The position numbers were made by a program, and so were the translations under genes. DNA of 38,308 nt from a virus, in IMG/VR virus record IMGVR_UViG_3300041955_000615, positions 1 through 38,308 of that record, one strand, 5' to 3'. Numbering within the stretch: the stretch's first letter is position 1; every line of letters begins with the position of its first letter. This document shows, piece after piece, positions 25,065-32,353 of this stretch. Below the pieces are notes generated by a model. The model saw only the letters and a program-made list of their open reading frames with translations. It had not been told where the DNA came from and made no database searches.

Positions 25065-25823
25065 ATGAGATTTGCCTGGCAGATCGAGCCCGAGGACACC
25101 GCAAAGGTGCAGGCTTTCGTGAATCTGCACTGCAACGATGCCTTCGTCAGGCAGCGGATCGCCAAGAATCTCAGCAAGCAGAAGCCTCCCGTTGCGGAGG
25201 AGGATTTCTGGGAATGCCTGGTGGCCTGTCTCTTGACGACCCAGCAGAAGTCTGGCCCCAAGAGCAGAGTGACCCAATTCATCGCAACGCGGCCATTTCC
25301 GCTGCGATACGACGTGTGCATGTCCCACCAGGACGAACTGCTCAACTTCGCGCACAAACTGCTCGCTGAGTTTGGCGGTCTTCGGTGGCCACGGCAGATT
25401 GCCGCAGGCATCGCGGCCAACTTGGCGACATTGGAAGGAAAATGGGGTTGGCAAAAAGTATTCCAGATGCTCGACCGGCTTCGCGAAGTCCAGACCCAGG
25501 AGGTTGAGCGTACAGTCGCCCGTTTCATTGACGAGCGGCTGTGCGGCTTCGGCCCCAAGCAATCCCGAAACCTATTGCAGGCTCTCGGGCTTACCAAGTA
25601 CGAAATCCCCATCGACAGCCGAGTGACGAAATGGCTCAATGACTTCGGGTTTCCGTTCAAACTATCGGCCAACGCCCTGGCCGACCTGAACTACTACGAG
25701 TTCGTCTTGGATGCGGTCCAGCAGCTATGCCATGAAGCCGATGTGATGCCTTGCGTGCTGGACGCCGCCATTTTCTCCAGCTTTGACGGAGGCGGATGGG
25801 CCGGCGTTGCGACCATTTGGTAG
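25065..25823 (+). CDS. OGG-type helix-hairpin-helix DNA glycosylase/AP lyase (252 aa)
   Basis: The central block LCGFGPKQSRNLLQALGL (159-176) is a helix-hairpin-helix whose Lys165 sits where the Schiff-base lysine of 8-oxoguanine glycosylases lies, and IPIDSRV places Asp184 exactly 19 residues later, the same Lys249-Asp268 spacing as human OGG1. An upstream LLTTQQKSG (57-64) matches the usual HhH-GPD helix start. No iron-sulphur cysteines are seen. It should excise a damaged or modified base and nick the abasic site. It is the last gene of the BREX transcript, next to the HEPN-like protein. In this setting it may target modified bases in phage DNA; ordinary oxidised guanine is equally possible. 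Confidence 0.8.
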   Translation: MRFAWQIEPEDTAKVQAFVNLHCNDAFVRQRIAKNLSKQKPPVAEEDFWECLVACLLTTQQKSGPKSRVTQFIATRPFPLRYDVCMSHQDELLNFAHKLLAEFGGLRWPRQIAAGIAANLATLEGKWGWQKVFQMLDRLREVQTQEVERTVARFIDERLCGFGPKQSRNLLQALGLTKYEIPIDSRVTKWLNDFGFPFKLSANALADLNYYEFVLDAVQQLCHEADVMPCVLDAAIFSSFDGGGWAGVATIW

Positions 25824-25948
25824 CCGGTGAAGGGACGGCGGGTGGTATACTTGGGGTCTTGAACTCGCAGATCGGCGATTTCAACTATTCCTACGACCAA
25901 GTGGTACTGGGACAATTTGAGGCGTAGCCTATAAGGCCGGTGCTTACC

Positions 25949-26431
25949 ATGAAGCTCTTCCGCTATCGTCGCCCATCCTTGAACACCCTCCTTGGCATCA
26001 CTAAGGCCAAGAAGCAGATGAAGAAGGAGTTGGGCATCACCGACGCCATGAAGCCGTTCCGGTGGTGGACGAACACGAAGCGTCGATTCAAACGGAAAAT
26101 CGGCTATGAATCGGAGGGGGGACGACTGATCCGCAACGGATTGCCGAGACCTGGAGGGTGCTTGGTGATGGTAGTCGTGTTGGCGACGCTGGTCGCGGCG
26201 ACTGTGGCAGTCCTTGCCGGGGATGCCATTGATGTCCTACGCAGAAAATCGGGAGCGGTTATGGACGGGTCTGGTTATGAGCGGGCAGGACAGCTTTGGC
26301 AGAGGTCCGGCGCGACATCAAGGCTGAATGGCCCCGCTGCCGGATTGCCGCAAATGCCCGCGATGCAGAGCACTCCGCCCACGACTTGGACTCGCAACAT
26401 TCGCAGTGGACAAGGCGGCCAGGCGGGGTAG
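25949..26431 (+). CDS. Basic N-terminus plus one membrane helix, unknown function (160 aa)
   Basis: Residues 1-70 are strongly basic with Trp and Phe (KPFRWW, KRRFKRKIGYE), followed by a single hydrophobic helix at 71-90. The first 105 residues look like a real protein, possibly DNA-linked at the inner membrane; from memory, similar short proteins occur in planctomycete phage-like regions. From about residue 108 the frame runs antisense to the minus-strand gene at 26275-26662 and has shadow-like composition, so the original stop was probably lost or the true end lies earlier. It converges with the minus operon. No ribosome site is clear at ATG 25949. Confidence 0.5.
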   Translation: MKLFRYRRPSLNTLLGITKAKKQMKKELGITDAMKPFRWWTNTKRRFKRKIGYESEGGRLIRNGLPRPGGCLVMVVVLATLVAATVAVLAGDAIDVLRRKSGAVMDGSGYERAGQLWQRSGATSRLNGPAAGLPQMPAMQSTPPTTWTRNIRSGQGGQAG

Positions 26432-26662
26432 AGGCGAGAGCCTTCCGGCCGGTAGCCAGGGATGGCGGGCGGGGGGTCCGGGGAATTCCAGCGAGCCGTC
26501 CGCGTGGACCGTAGGCCGCCCGTGGGCCATCTCCACATCCGGGATGGCGTGTTCCACCAGGCGATAGAGGTTCGACACCGGGCCACCGGAGTGTACCAGG
26601 TAGGCGCAGCCGCTTTGCGGGAGGGGTGGAGCGATCTTGTCGTCGGGACAGTTGCAGGGCAT
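26275..26662 (-). pseudogene. Small conserved gene with a +1 frameshift
   Basis: Reading starts at ATG 26662 (MPCNCPDDKI) 5 bases after the preceding gene, with GGTGAG upstream. It makes sense to about HADGSLEFPGPP. Beyond a run of six C (minus strand, 26476-26471) the plausible sequence continues in another frame: PAIPGYRPEG, LYPAWPPCPLRMLRV, GGVLCIAGICGN and DLCQSCPARS, ending at 26275. Dropping one C joins both halves into about 128 residues with paired cysteines. Without the shift the first frame runs to 26318 as a Ser/Arg-rich tail. Either a sequencing or assembly indel in the homopolymer, a mutation, or programmed frameshifting could explain it. Function unknown. Confidence 0.55.
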
Positions 26663-26667
26663 GGGTC

Positions 26668-27135
26668 TCACCACAGGTCTCGGGGACAGTTTTCGGTGGC
26701 CATCTTGATCTTGTTCTGGACGGCATAGCCGCCTTCGGCCACCCGGCAGCCGCAGCCGCGACAAATCTGCTTGTCGGGGTCGAACCAGTCGCAGGTCTTG
26801 CAGAACTGGTGGAATATCCGCTCGACTTCCTTGTCCGATCGTTCCGGCCGACCGGCAGCCGTCCACTGGGCCAGTGCCCCGGCATAGGATGCTGCCCGCC
26901 GCATGAGGCCGGGCGGCTCGGGAGGCGACGGCGCGTTGGCGGCAACGGTTGGTTCGGCCTCGGCCTCCGGCTTAATGGGAAGTCCCGCGAGGCACCTCTG
27001 GCAATCCGCCGGCTGGACGATTTGCCTGAACTGGTCCTTGGCGGCGTCCGCGCAGAGAGCGTGCTTGAGTACGCCCTTGACCGTGGCGTGGAGGCGTGTC
27101 GGGCACGCCGGATACAACGGATCTTCTGTTGCCAT
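26668..27135 (-). CDS. Cys-cluster (zinc-ribbon-like) protein, unknown function (155 aa)
   Basis: An N-terminal Cys-containing part (Cys11, Cys28, Cys45, Cys48) and a C-terminal cluster C112-x2-C115, C125-x2-C128, C130 and C150 flank a Pro/Ala-rich linker (60-76). The motif FCKTCDW, then CRGCGCRV and NKIKMATENCP is typical of small phage-encoded metal-binding proteins of unknown role. ATG 27135 is chosen because GAGGAG, overlapping the exonuclease stop, lies 6 bases upstream. It is fifth in the minus-strand replication operon. Confidence 0.7.
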   Translation of the reverse strand: MATEDPLYPACPTRLHATVKGVLKHALCADAAKDQFRQIVQPADCQRCLAGLPIKPEAEAEPTVAANAPSPPEPPGLMRRAASYAGALAQWTAAGRPERSDKEVERIFHQFCKTCDWFDPDKQICRGCGCRVAEGGYAVQNKIKMATENCPRDLW

Positions 27136-27145
27136 TGCCGTCTCC

Positions 27146-27766
27146 TCAAAACATCCGCAGCAAAGTGTGGTACACCTCGGCCTCGGCCAGGCAATCGGCC
27201 AGGGCGTCGTGCGGATTCGTGTTGACGATGCCCAGCTTCGCGCACATGGGGCCGAGGCCAACCCGTGGGAACGGGGCCGGCTCGCCCGCGAAAGCGGCCT
27301 TGTCGTTCAGCGAGATCGCGTAGAGCATCCCGTCGCGGGCGTGGCTATGGAAGATCAGGTCGGTTTGCTCGACGCCCAGCCATGCCTTGAGGAAACTCGA
27401 CTCGAAGGCCCAGTTGTGCGCGAGCGGGATCAGGCATTTCTTGAACGGCAGCTTCAGGGTCACGAACCAGTCAAACAGCCAGTCGGCCACGCGGTTGGCC
27501 TCCGGGGCGTGCAACAAGAGTTCCGACATAGGAATCTTGTGTTTCTGTTTGGCGGCCTCGCTCTCCCGCTCCGGGTGCTCCGGCTTGACGAGCGTGTAGA
27601 ACGGCCGCACGTTGGGGAGGGGCTTGAAGTCGGAATCCAAGGGCACCACGGCGATCTGGATAATTTCATGGTGGCCGGGCCGCGTGCCGGTCGTCTCCAG
27701 GTCCACGGCCGCCATCAGGCAGCCGTTGAGGTGGACCAGGCCGGGGTAAACAATCGAATCAACCAC
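27146..27766 (-). CDS. DnaQ-like 3'-5' exonuclease, DEDDh type (206 aa)
   Basis: Exo I is AAVDLETTG (Asp22, Glu24). Exo II is LAHNWAFESSFL, where Glu replaces the more common Asp after Phe. Exo III is NPHDALADC, with His and Asp of the DEDDh subclass. Such enzymes remove nucleotides from 3' ends, either as proofreaders or in recombination and repair. The GTG start at 27766 follows GGAGGA by 6 bases and overlaps the DUF5664 stop by 8 bases; ATG at 27715, just before the motif, is less likely. It sits in an operon with a primase-helicase, which points to replication of this replicon. Confidence 0.88.
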   Translation of the reverse strand: MVDSIVYPGLVHLNGCLMAAVDLETTGTRPGHHEIIQIAVVPLDSDFKPLPNVRPFYTLVKPEHPERESEAAKQKHKIPMSELLLHAPEANRVADWLFDWFVTLKLPFKKCLIPLAHNWAFESSFLKAWLGVEQTDLIFHSHARDGMLYAISLNDKAAFAGEPAPFPRVGLGPMCAKLGIVNTNPHDALADCLAEAEVYHTLLRMF

Positions 27767-28199
27767 GGCGCTTCCTCCGAATCGTTGCGCGGGTTTTCTT
27801 GGCGGGCTTGCGGGCTTTCTTCGTCTTCGCGACCGACTGGTAGCTGGGCATGTCATTGAGTCCGGCCGGCAGACGCCCGCGTTCGATCATCTCCTCGTAG
27901 TGGATCAAGGCCATCGCGTTGAACATGATCGCCGCCAGGTGGTCCTCGTCCCGCTTGCCTTGCTGGTACTTCATTACGTGCCGCCTGAGCGAGGCCACGC
28001 AGCGGGAGAACGGCATCCCGTTTTCCCAGTTGCGTTCGGCGTACTTGGCTGCGCCCATGCGGAGCCAGTGGCCCTGCCGTTCCTCGGCGAACGGCGAGAT
28101 CAGGTCGGGCCGGGGCTTGTCGTCGGCCGTGTCGCGGATCGCCATGCCCTTGCCGAAGGATTGGCGTTTGCCGCTGTCGGTCATGCCGTACTTGCTCAT
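27759..28199 (-). CDS. DUF5664/MazG-like phage protein (146 aa)
   Basis: The core (residues 10-110) matches the phage family labelled dATP/dGTP diphosphohydrolase N-terminal domain (DUF5664): GMAIRDTADDKPRPDLISPFAE, then RMGAAKYAERNWENGMPF, SLRRHVMKYQQGKRDEDHLAA and MALIHYEEM. The conserved Glu/His pattern suggests a MazG-like nucleotide pyrophosphatase. The family name is recalled and its activity is not firmly established. The tail (120-146) is Lys/Arg-rich. ATG 28199 overlaps the previous stop (ATGA). Confidence 0.78.
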   Translation of the reverse strand: MSKYGMTDSGKRQSFGKGMAIRDTADDKPRPDLISPFAEERQGHWLRMGAAKYAERNWENGMPFSRCVASLRRHVMKYQQGKRDEDHLAAIMFNAMALIHYEEMIERGRLPAGLNDMPSYQSVAKTKKARKPAKKTRATIRRKRRG

Positions 28200-28369
28200 G
28201 GATCTTCTCCAGGGTTCGTAGGTGCTACTTCGATGATGTCGCCGCCATAGTCGTCCGCGAAGGCCACTTCGTCTTCCGGCCACTGGTCGGTCTCGACTTC
28301 GGCGATCAATTCGGCCCGCACTATCGAGCGTGAAAGGAAGCCGGTGGAGCGGTAGATGCGAAGCGTCAT
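28196..28369 (-). CDS. Small acidic protein, unknown function (57 aa)
   Basis: This 57-residue protein starts MTLRIYRSTGFLS and is acidic and strand-rich, with no recognised motif. It overlaps the primase-helicase stop and the DUF5664 start by ATGA junctions on both sides, which supports translation. Upstream in-frame starts would only add antisense-like sequence. Confidence 0.65.
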   Translation of the reverse strand: MTLRIYRSTGFLSRSIVRAELIAEVETDQWPEDEVAFADDYGGDIIEVAPTNPGEDP

Positions 28370-31020
28370 GGCTTCTCCTTTTCCGCCGGCTTGAGGGTCA
28401 GATGCGGAACAAACTTCGCGTGATCTGTGCCGGAAATGGTTTTGTGCCGCACGGGCAGTTCTCTGCCGACGCGGTTCTTCGACCAGGCGTGTTTCTCGGA
28501 CGCACCGAGCCATTGCTGGAAGCGGTCATAAAACTCTGCGAATGCGGTGTGTTTGCCCGGCGTCTGCGTGCAGCGTTGCGCGATGAAGTCCTCCACGACT
28601 GTCTGATTATCCTCCTGAGCCTCCCTCTTGCTGGCCGTCGTTACCACCGGTAGCCGCAGTCGGTCGATCATGGGCGGCAATTCCAAGTGCATGAGCGTGT
28701 AAAGGAAGTGCGGGGCTTCCTGGTCGAGAAGTGGCTCCAGCTTCGGCTTGGCGATCTTCTGCTCTTCGAGTAGATCGCCGACAGAGATCGCCGTGATGCG
28801 GGTGTCGCCGGGGAAGACGGGGCAGTTCTCACGTTTATTGGCCGTCTGGACCCAGTGGGTCGCGTTGGGCTGCGCGAAGCAGTCGTGCCGCATCTTGCGG
28901 ATCAGGATGGTTCGCCCGGTGCTATACTCCTTGATCTTGGCATGGGCACCGGGGGCCTTGGAGATGTCCGTTTCCTCCACCGCACAAATGATCGCGCCGG
29001 ATAGTTCGCCGTTGAATTCACTGGTGAGCGATCGTTCGGCCTTGACCACGCCCTTCGTTACCAGCCGTTGCAAGGACTCGTAGAAAATGCTCTTCCCGCT
29101 GTCCTCCGGGCCGAAGAAGAAAAGGTACGGGAGGGGCTGGAAGGGGTCGCGGAAGGCACAGGCGACCCAACTCCGCAGATAGGCGGCCCCCGTCTTGATG
29201 TTCGCCTCGATGGCCCAGGGCAGTTCCCGCAGCACAGGCGTTAGCTCGTGGCCGATGTGCTCGAAGATCAAGTCCCAATGCGGATGGCAGGGAACTTCGT
29301 CGTCCGCCAACTCGGCCGGCTTGTACTTGAACTGCGCGGCGTCGAGATTCCATTGCCGGCCGCCGGGGTACTCCTCGCGGAAGGGCAGATTGACCAGTCG
29401 CCAGCCCCGCGCTGCGGCTGCGCCCATGATGGCCTCAGCCTCATTCTTTGCATGGCCCAGGCTTTGCAGCAACATCTTGACGTTCGAGGCGGGGTGCCGG
29501 ACCCATTCCTTCTGCTTCTTCATTACCCAACCGGCGTGCTCGACGGCAGCCGTCTCTACCGCGCGAATGACGCCATCAAACTCGTTGAAATCGAGTTCGT
29601 CGTCTTCCTTCGGGTCCGTCTTGACCGTGAAAATCTTGACGTACTTTCCCTTCTTGTCGTCCCAGCCCTCTATTGGCCCCTCCTCTTTCTTCCGTTCGAC
29701 TTCCACGACCAGCCGGCCGTCCTTGTGGGCCTTGAGCGTCACCTTGCGGTCGCCGATGTTGTCCGGCAGTGTTAGGTCTTCGCCCAGAGTCTTGGCGGCT
29801 TGGATGGCGGCGGTGGCCGAGGCGAAGACGTAGCCACCTTGTTCCCGCTCCACGCCACCCAATCGCGTACAAGCGGTGGCCAAGTCCGGGTAACGATTGA
29901 AATAGCAGGTGGTCCATCCCTGGCCGTCCTGGGTCCAAGTGTCGGCCTCATTGATGCCGGGCGAGAAACGATAGACCCGCCATGCCCCATTGGGCAGGGG
30001 AAAGAGGAAGCAGTTGGGCGTGCCGGGGTCGCGTCCCTCGGAGATCGTCTTGAAGATGCCCACCAGCTTCAGGGCCTTGTCCTCGGGGCCTTCCAACAGA
30101 TCGCGGAGGGCCGTGGTATGGGTCTGCAACAGATGATGGTCGGCGACCCAGAGGGTAGTTGCCCCGGAGCGCATCAACGCTTCGATCTGGGCCTTATGGC
30201 TCTCATCCAGTGGGATGATCTTCCGGCTGGATGCCAGGGCCTCGAAGGGGTCCACGTCGTTTTCGGCCACTTCATTGATGCGGACCTTCGTGCGGCGGCC
30301 CTTGACCACCTCGATGTGATCGCGCCAGTTGGCCGGCAGGTCGGCTACGCCGAGCCGCTTGGTGGCCGGCTTGATAATCTCCAGCCCGTGGTTCTCGGCC
30401 GACATCTTCCTGTGCCATATCCACATGACGTGGCCGCAGGCGTCGATTGCGCTGGCGAAGTCGAAGCCCACATCAGCCGACATCATTCCCAGGATGCAGC
30501 GGGCCAGCGCGGCGTGCTCAGTGTGGTTCGCGGTCGGGACGCCCGCCTCGTCGAGGTAGACGTAGAGGTGGATGCCGCCGCCGCCCGTGCTGCGGCGGAC
30601 TTCGACGTAGGGAAGGGCGCAAGCCGCCTGCTTGACCTTCTCCAACTTCCTTTCGTCAATGCCGATGCCCTGGGCGTGGCCGGTCAAGGCGTCGAAGTCA
30701 TAACCGAAGTGCCGCGAGCGGCGGGCCTCCCAATCGAACCCCGTCATGCCAATGCCTTCGGCGTAGAGATCGAAGGGATAGCCGATCTTGTAGTCGTCCC
30801 ACGTCGGGTCGCTGGCGGCATTCTTAGGAATACGGATGCTGTGCCAGGTATCGCTCCCGTTGGACCAAGTGGACTTCTTCCCGGCCACAGGCTCGCCGTC
30901 GCCGGCAATTACGTTTACCTGGGTCTCCATCGCAACAGACCACCGATCCACGAGATCGACGTTGGCCGGCGTCTTACGGGCCTGGAGGAAGTTATAGAGG
31001 GCTTCGCTGACTAGGGGCAT
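28366..31020 (-). CDS. Phage/plasmid-type primase-helicase (884 aa)
   Basis: The N-terminal 250 residues look like an archaeo-eukaryotic-type primase: acidic MTGFDWE and FGYDFDA segments and a STGGGGIHLYVYLD strand pair, as in primase-polymerase cores. The middle part (250-550) is unassigned. The C-terminal part is a helicase-type ATPase of the DUF5906/SF3 kind: Walker A FFGPEDSGKSIFYESL (about 636-651), acidic strand IICAVEETDISK, and HWVQTANKRENCPVFPGDTRI, as in D5-like helicases. ATG 31020 is preferred because a GAGAGAGAT purine tract precedes it and the longer frame adds unlikely sequence. It should prime and unwind DNA for this element's replication and heads the minus-strand operon. Confidence 0.85.
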   Translation of the reverse strand: MPLVSEALYNFLQARKTPANVDLVDRWSVAMETQVNVIAGDGEPVAGKKSTWSNGSDTWHSIRIPKNAASDPTWDDYKIGYPFDLYAEGIGMTGFDWEARRSRHFGYDFDALTGHAQGIGIDERKLEKVKQAACALPYVEVRRSTGGGGIHLYVYLDEAGVPTANHTEHAALARCILGMMSADVGFDFASAIDACGHVMWIWHRKMSAENHGLEIIKPATKRLGVADLPANWRDHIEVVKGRRTKVRINEVAENDVDPFEALASSRKIIPLDESHKAQIEALMRSGATTLWVADHHLLQTHTTALRDLLEGPEDKALKLVGIFKTISEGRDPGTPNCFLFPLPNGAWRVYRFSPGINEADTWTQDGQGWTTCYFNRYPDLATACTRLGGVEREQGGYVFASATAAIQAAKTLGEDLTLPDNIGDRKVTLKAHKDGRLVVEVERKKEEGPIEGWDDKKGKYVKIFTVKTDPKEDDELDFNEFDGVIRAVETAAVEHAGWVMKKQKEWVRHPASNVKMLLQSLGHAKNEAEAIMGAAAARGWRLVNLPFREEYPGGRQWNLDAAQFKYKPAELADDEVPCHPHWDLIFEHIGHELTPVLRELPWAIEANIKTGAAYLRSWVACAFRDPFQPLPYLFFFGPEDSGKSIFYESLQRLVTKGVVKAERSLTSEFNGELSGAIICAVEETDISKAPGAHAKIKEYSTGRTILIRKMRHDCFAQPNATHWVQTANKRENCPVFPGDTRITAISVGDLLEEQKIAKPKLEPLLDQEAPHFLYTLMHLELPPMIDRLRLPVVTTASKREAQEDNQTVVEDFIAQRCTQTPGKHTAFAEFYDRFQQWLGASEKHAWSKNRVGRELPVRHKTISGTDHAKFVPHLTLKPAEKEKP

Positions 31021-31205
31021 TGATCTCTCTCTATGCAATGTGCTTCCAGGTTCGACGATTGACGCTGCACGAGACGATGCCGGGTAATACACCCAATGCC
31101 GCGTCGTTCCACCTTGGACAAGCAACCGTCGATCGCTTCAGGCATCAGGATGGGGATCGGTTTTGTCTCGGGCATCGGCGATTTTGGCAGAGCGTATAAA
31201 CGCAT
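31011..31205 (-). CDS. Possible small leader protein before the primase gene (64 aa)
   Basis: A 64-codon frame (MRLYALPKSPMPETK at its start) ends 10 bases into the primase gene. Its composition is protein-like (balanced acidic and basic residues) and the overlap is operon-like, but no ribosome site is seen at ATG 31205 or at the inner ATG 31175. It may be real or a chance frame in the leader. Confidence 0.3.
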   Translation of the reverse strand: MRLYALPKSPMPETKPIPILMPEAIDGCLSKVERRGIGCITRHRLVQRQSSNLEAHCIERDQCP

Positions 31206-31239
31206 CGCGCGCGGAGCCTCGAAACTGGTCCGCGTAGAT

Positions 31240-31318
31240 ACCTACACATAACTCCCAAACGGCCGTGATTTTTCAGGAGGTCTGAAAAAAAACGCGGATT
31301 TGGGAGTTATGTGTAGGT
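31240..31318. repeat. Perfect 20-bp inverted repeat with nested 8-bp repeat
   Basis: Arm 31240-31259 is the exact reverse complement of 31299-31318. Within the 39-base centre, TTTTTCAG (31269-31276) and CTGAAAAA (31282-31289) form a second perfect repeat around GAGGT. The element lies between the divergent replication operon and the ParB-like gene, whose GTG start (31317) and GGGAG ribosome site (31302-31306) are inside the right arm. It could be an operator for both operons, a partition or origin site, or an mRNA stem that hides the ParB start. No classical parS sequence is present. Confidence 0.85.
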
Positions 31319-32306
31319 GTCGAACTATGGCGCGGATGCACCGATGCCCGAGCAACCTGACGAATTCCGCCTGATTCCCTTGGACCAGATCATCGAGCCG
31401 TGGGTCGTCCTGCGGGTCGTGGATCGGGAGTCCGTCGAGTACCTGGAACTGCGTGACTCCATTGCCCACCAGGGCCTCCTCAACTCGATCTGCGTGCGGC
31501 CATCGCCGCGGACGCCGGGCAAGATGGAAGTCGTGGACGGCCTTTACCGCCGGGCGGCATGTTGCGAACTGCGGCGGCCGGCAATGCCCTGCATCGTCAA
31601 GCACAACCTTACGGACGAAGACGTGCTGGCGATCCAGATTCAGGCCAATGCCTTGCGACCCGAGACGACCGTGATCGAGTATGCCCGCCAGATCAGGCGG
31701 ATCATGGATGCCATCCTGGCTCGGCAGGGAAGGGATGCCACGCTGGCCGATGTGAGTAACCTGGTCCACAAGACCCCGGAGTGGGTCCGGCAGCAACTTG
31801 ATCTGCTCAGCTTGCGGGCGGACATCCAGAAGGCCGTGGAACGCGGCGAGATACCGCTTGGCTCGGCATACGTGCTCGCCAAGTTGCCGCGATTTCACCA
31901 AGCCCAACTCTTGGACTTGGCAACAACCGCCGCGGCGCGGGAGTTCGTTCCCGTGGCAGCCCGGCTGGTCAAGCAGATTCAAGAGGCGGCCCGCCAAGGG
32001 AAGCTGCACGATTACTGCAAGGACTTCGAGCCAGTGCCTTACTTGCGCTTTGTGAAGGAAGTGCTTGCCGAGTACCGCGAGCATCGCCTGGGCGGCTTGG
32101 CCATTGTGAAGGCCGAGTGCAAGACGCCGGTGGACGGCTGGTATCTGGCCCTGCAATGGGCGCTGAATCTGGACGAGGAAAGCATCCGTGAACAACGAGA
32201 GAAATTCCTGGCGCGAACCCGCGCGACTGTACTGGAACGGAGGATAGAGCCATGTGACCACACTGAGACGAGCACCCTGAACGACAACCTGAACGACAAC
32301 GAGTAA
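31317..32306 (+). CDS. ParB/Spo0J-like nuclease-domain or partition protein (329 aa)
   Basis: The N-terminal half has the ParB fold pattern: IPLDQIIEP near the start, YLELRDSIAHQGLLNSICVRP, an EVVDGLYRRAACCEL block in place of the usual G-E-R-R box, and DEDVLAIQIQANALRPETTVIEYA. A helix-turn-helix follows (ATLADVSNLVHKTPEWVRQQLDLLSL), then a helical C-terminus ending in a tandem LNDN repeat (12-bp duplication at 32277-32300). GTG 31317 has GGGAG 10 bases upstream; ATG 31344 is an alternative. ParB proteins bind centromere sites or regulate transcription. No ParA is visible in the window. The adjacent inverted repeat is a candidate target. Confidence 0.82.
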   Translation: MSNYGADAPMPEQPDEFRLIPLDQIIEPWVVLRVVDRESVEYLELRDSIAHQGLLNSICVRPSPRTPGKMEVVDGLYRRAACCELRRPAMPCIVKHNLTDEDVLAIQIQANALRPETTVIEYARQIRRIMDAILARQGRDATLADVSNLVHKTPEWVRQQLDLLSLRADIQKAVERGEIPLGSAYVLAKLPRFHQAQLLDLATTAAAREFVPVAARLVKQIQEAARQGKLHDYCKDFEPVPYLRFVKEVLAEYREHRLGGLAIVKAECKTPVDGWYLALQWALNLDEESIREQREKFLARTRATVLERRIEPCDHTETSTLNDNLNDNE

Positions 32307-32353
32307 CGCACCTTCTTGAGACCTGAATCCTGAACCCCAACGAGAAAACCACA

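Larger units (their letters stand above)
1224..25823. other. Defence island carrying two methylation-linked modules
   Basis: Between phage/plasmid-type core genes on the left (1-1038) and right (25949 onwards) lie two divergent operons: dcm to vsr on minus and the BREX cluster on plus. Every recognisable gene in the block is a DNA methyltransferase, nuclease, glycosylase, ATPase, thymidylate synthase or known BREX component. No integrase, transposase, tRNA or terminal repeat was found at either edge, so the mechanism of gain is unknown. The limits given are gene limits, not proven insertion points. Confidence 0.5.

Noticed and set aside
26259-27245. 328-codon minus-strand frame covering the Cys-cluster gene and the frameshifted gene
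   Set aside because: It is out of frame with the two supported genes, which have ribosome sites and cysteine motifs; this frame is Arg/Pro/Ser-rich with no domain.
29800-31014. 404-codon plus-strand frame opposite the primase-helicase
   Set aside because: It is antisense to a recognisable primase-helicase, with composition typical of a reverse frame.
31240-31318. Classical parS site for the ParB-like protein
   Set aside because: The TGTTTCACGTGAAACA-type 16-mer is absent; the inverted repeat is reported as an unknown element instead.
32277-32300. Tandem 12-bp repeat at the end of the ParB-like gene as a possible iteron
   Set aside because: Only two units exist and they are in frame, encoding LNDN twice, so a simple coding duplication is the better explanation.
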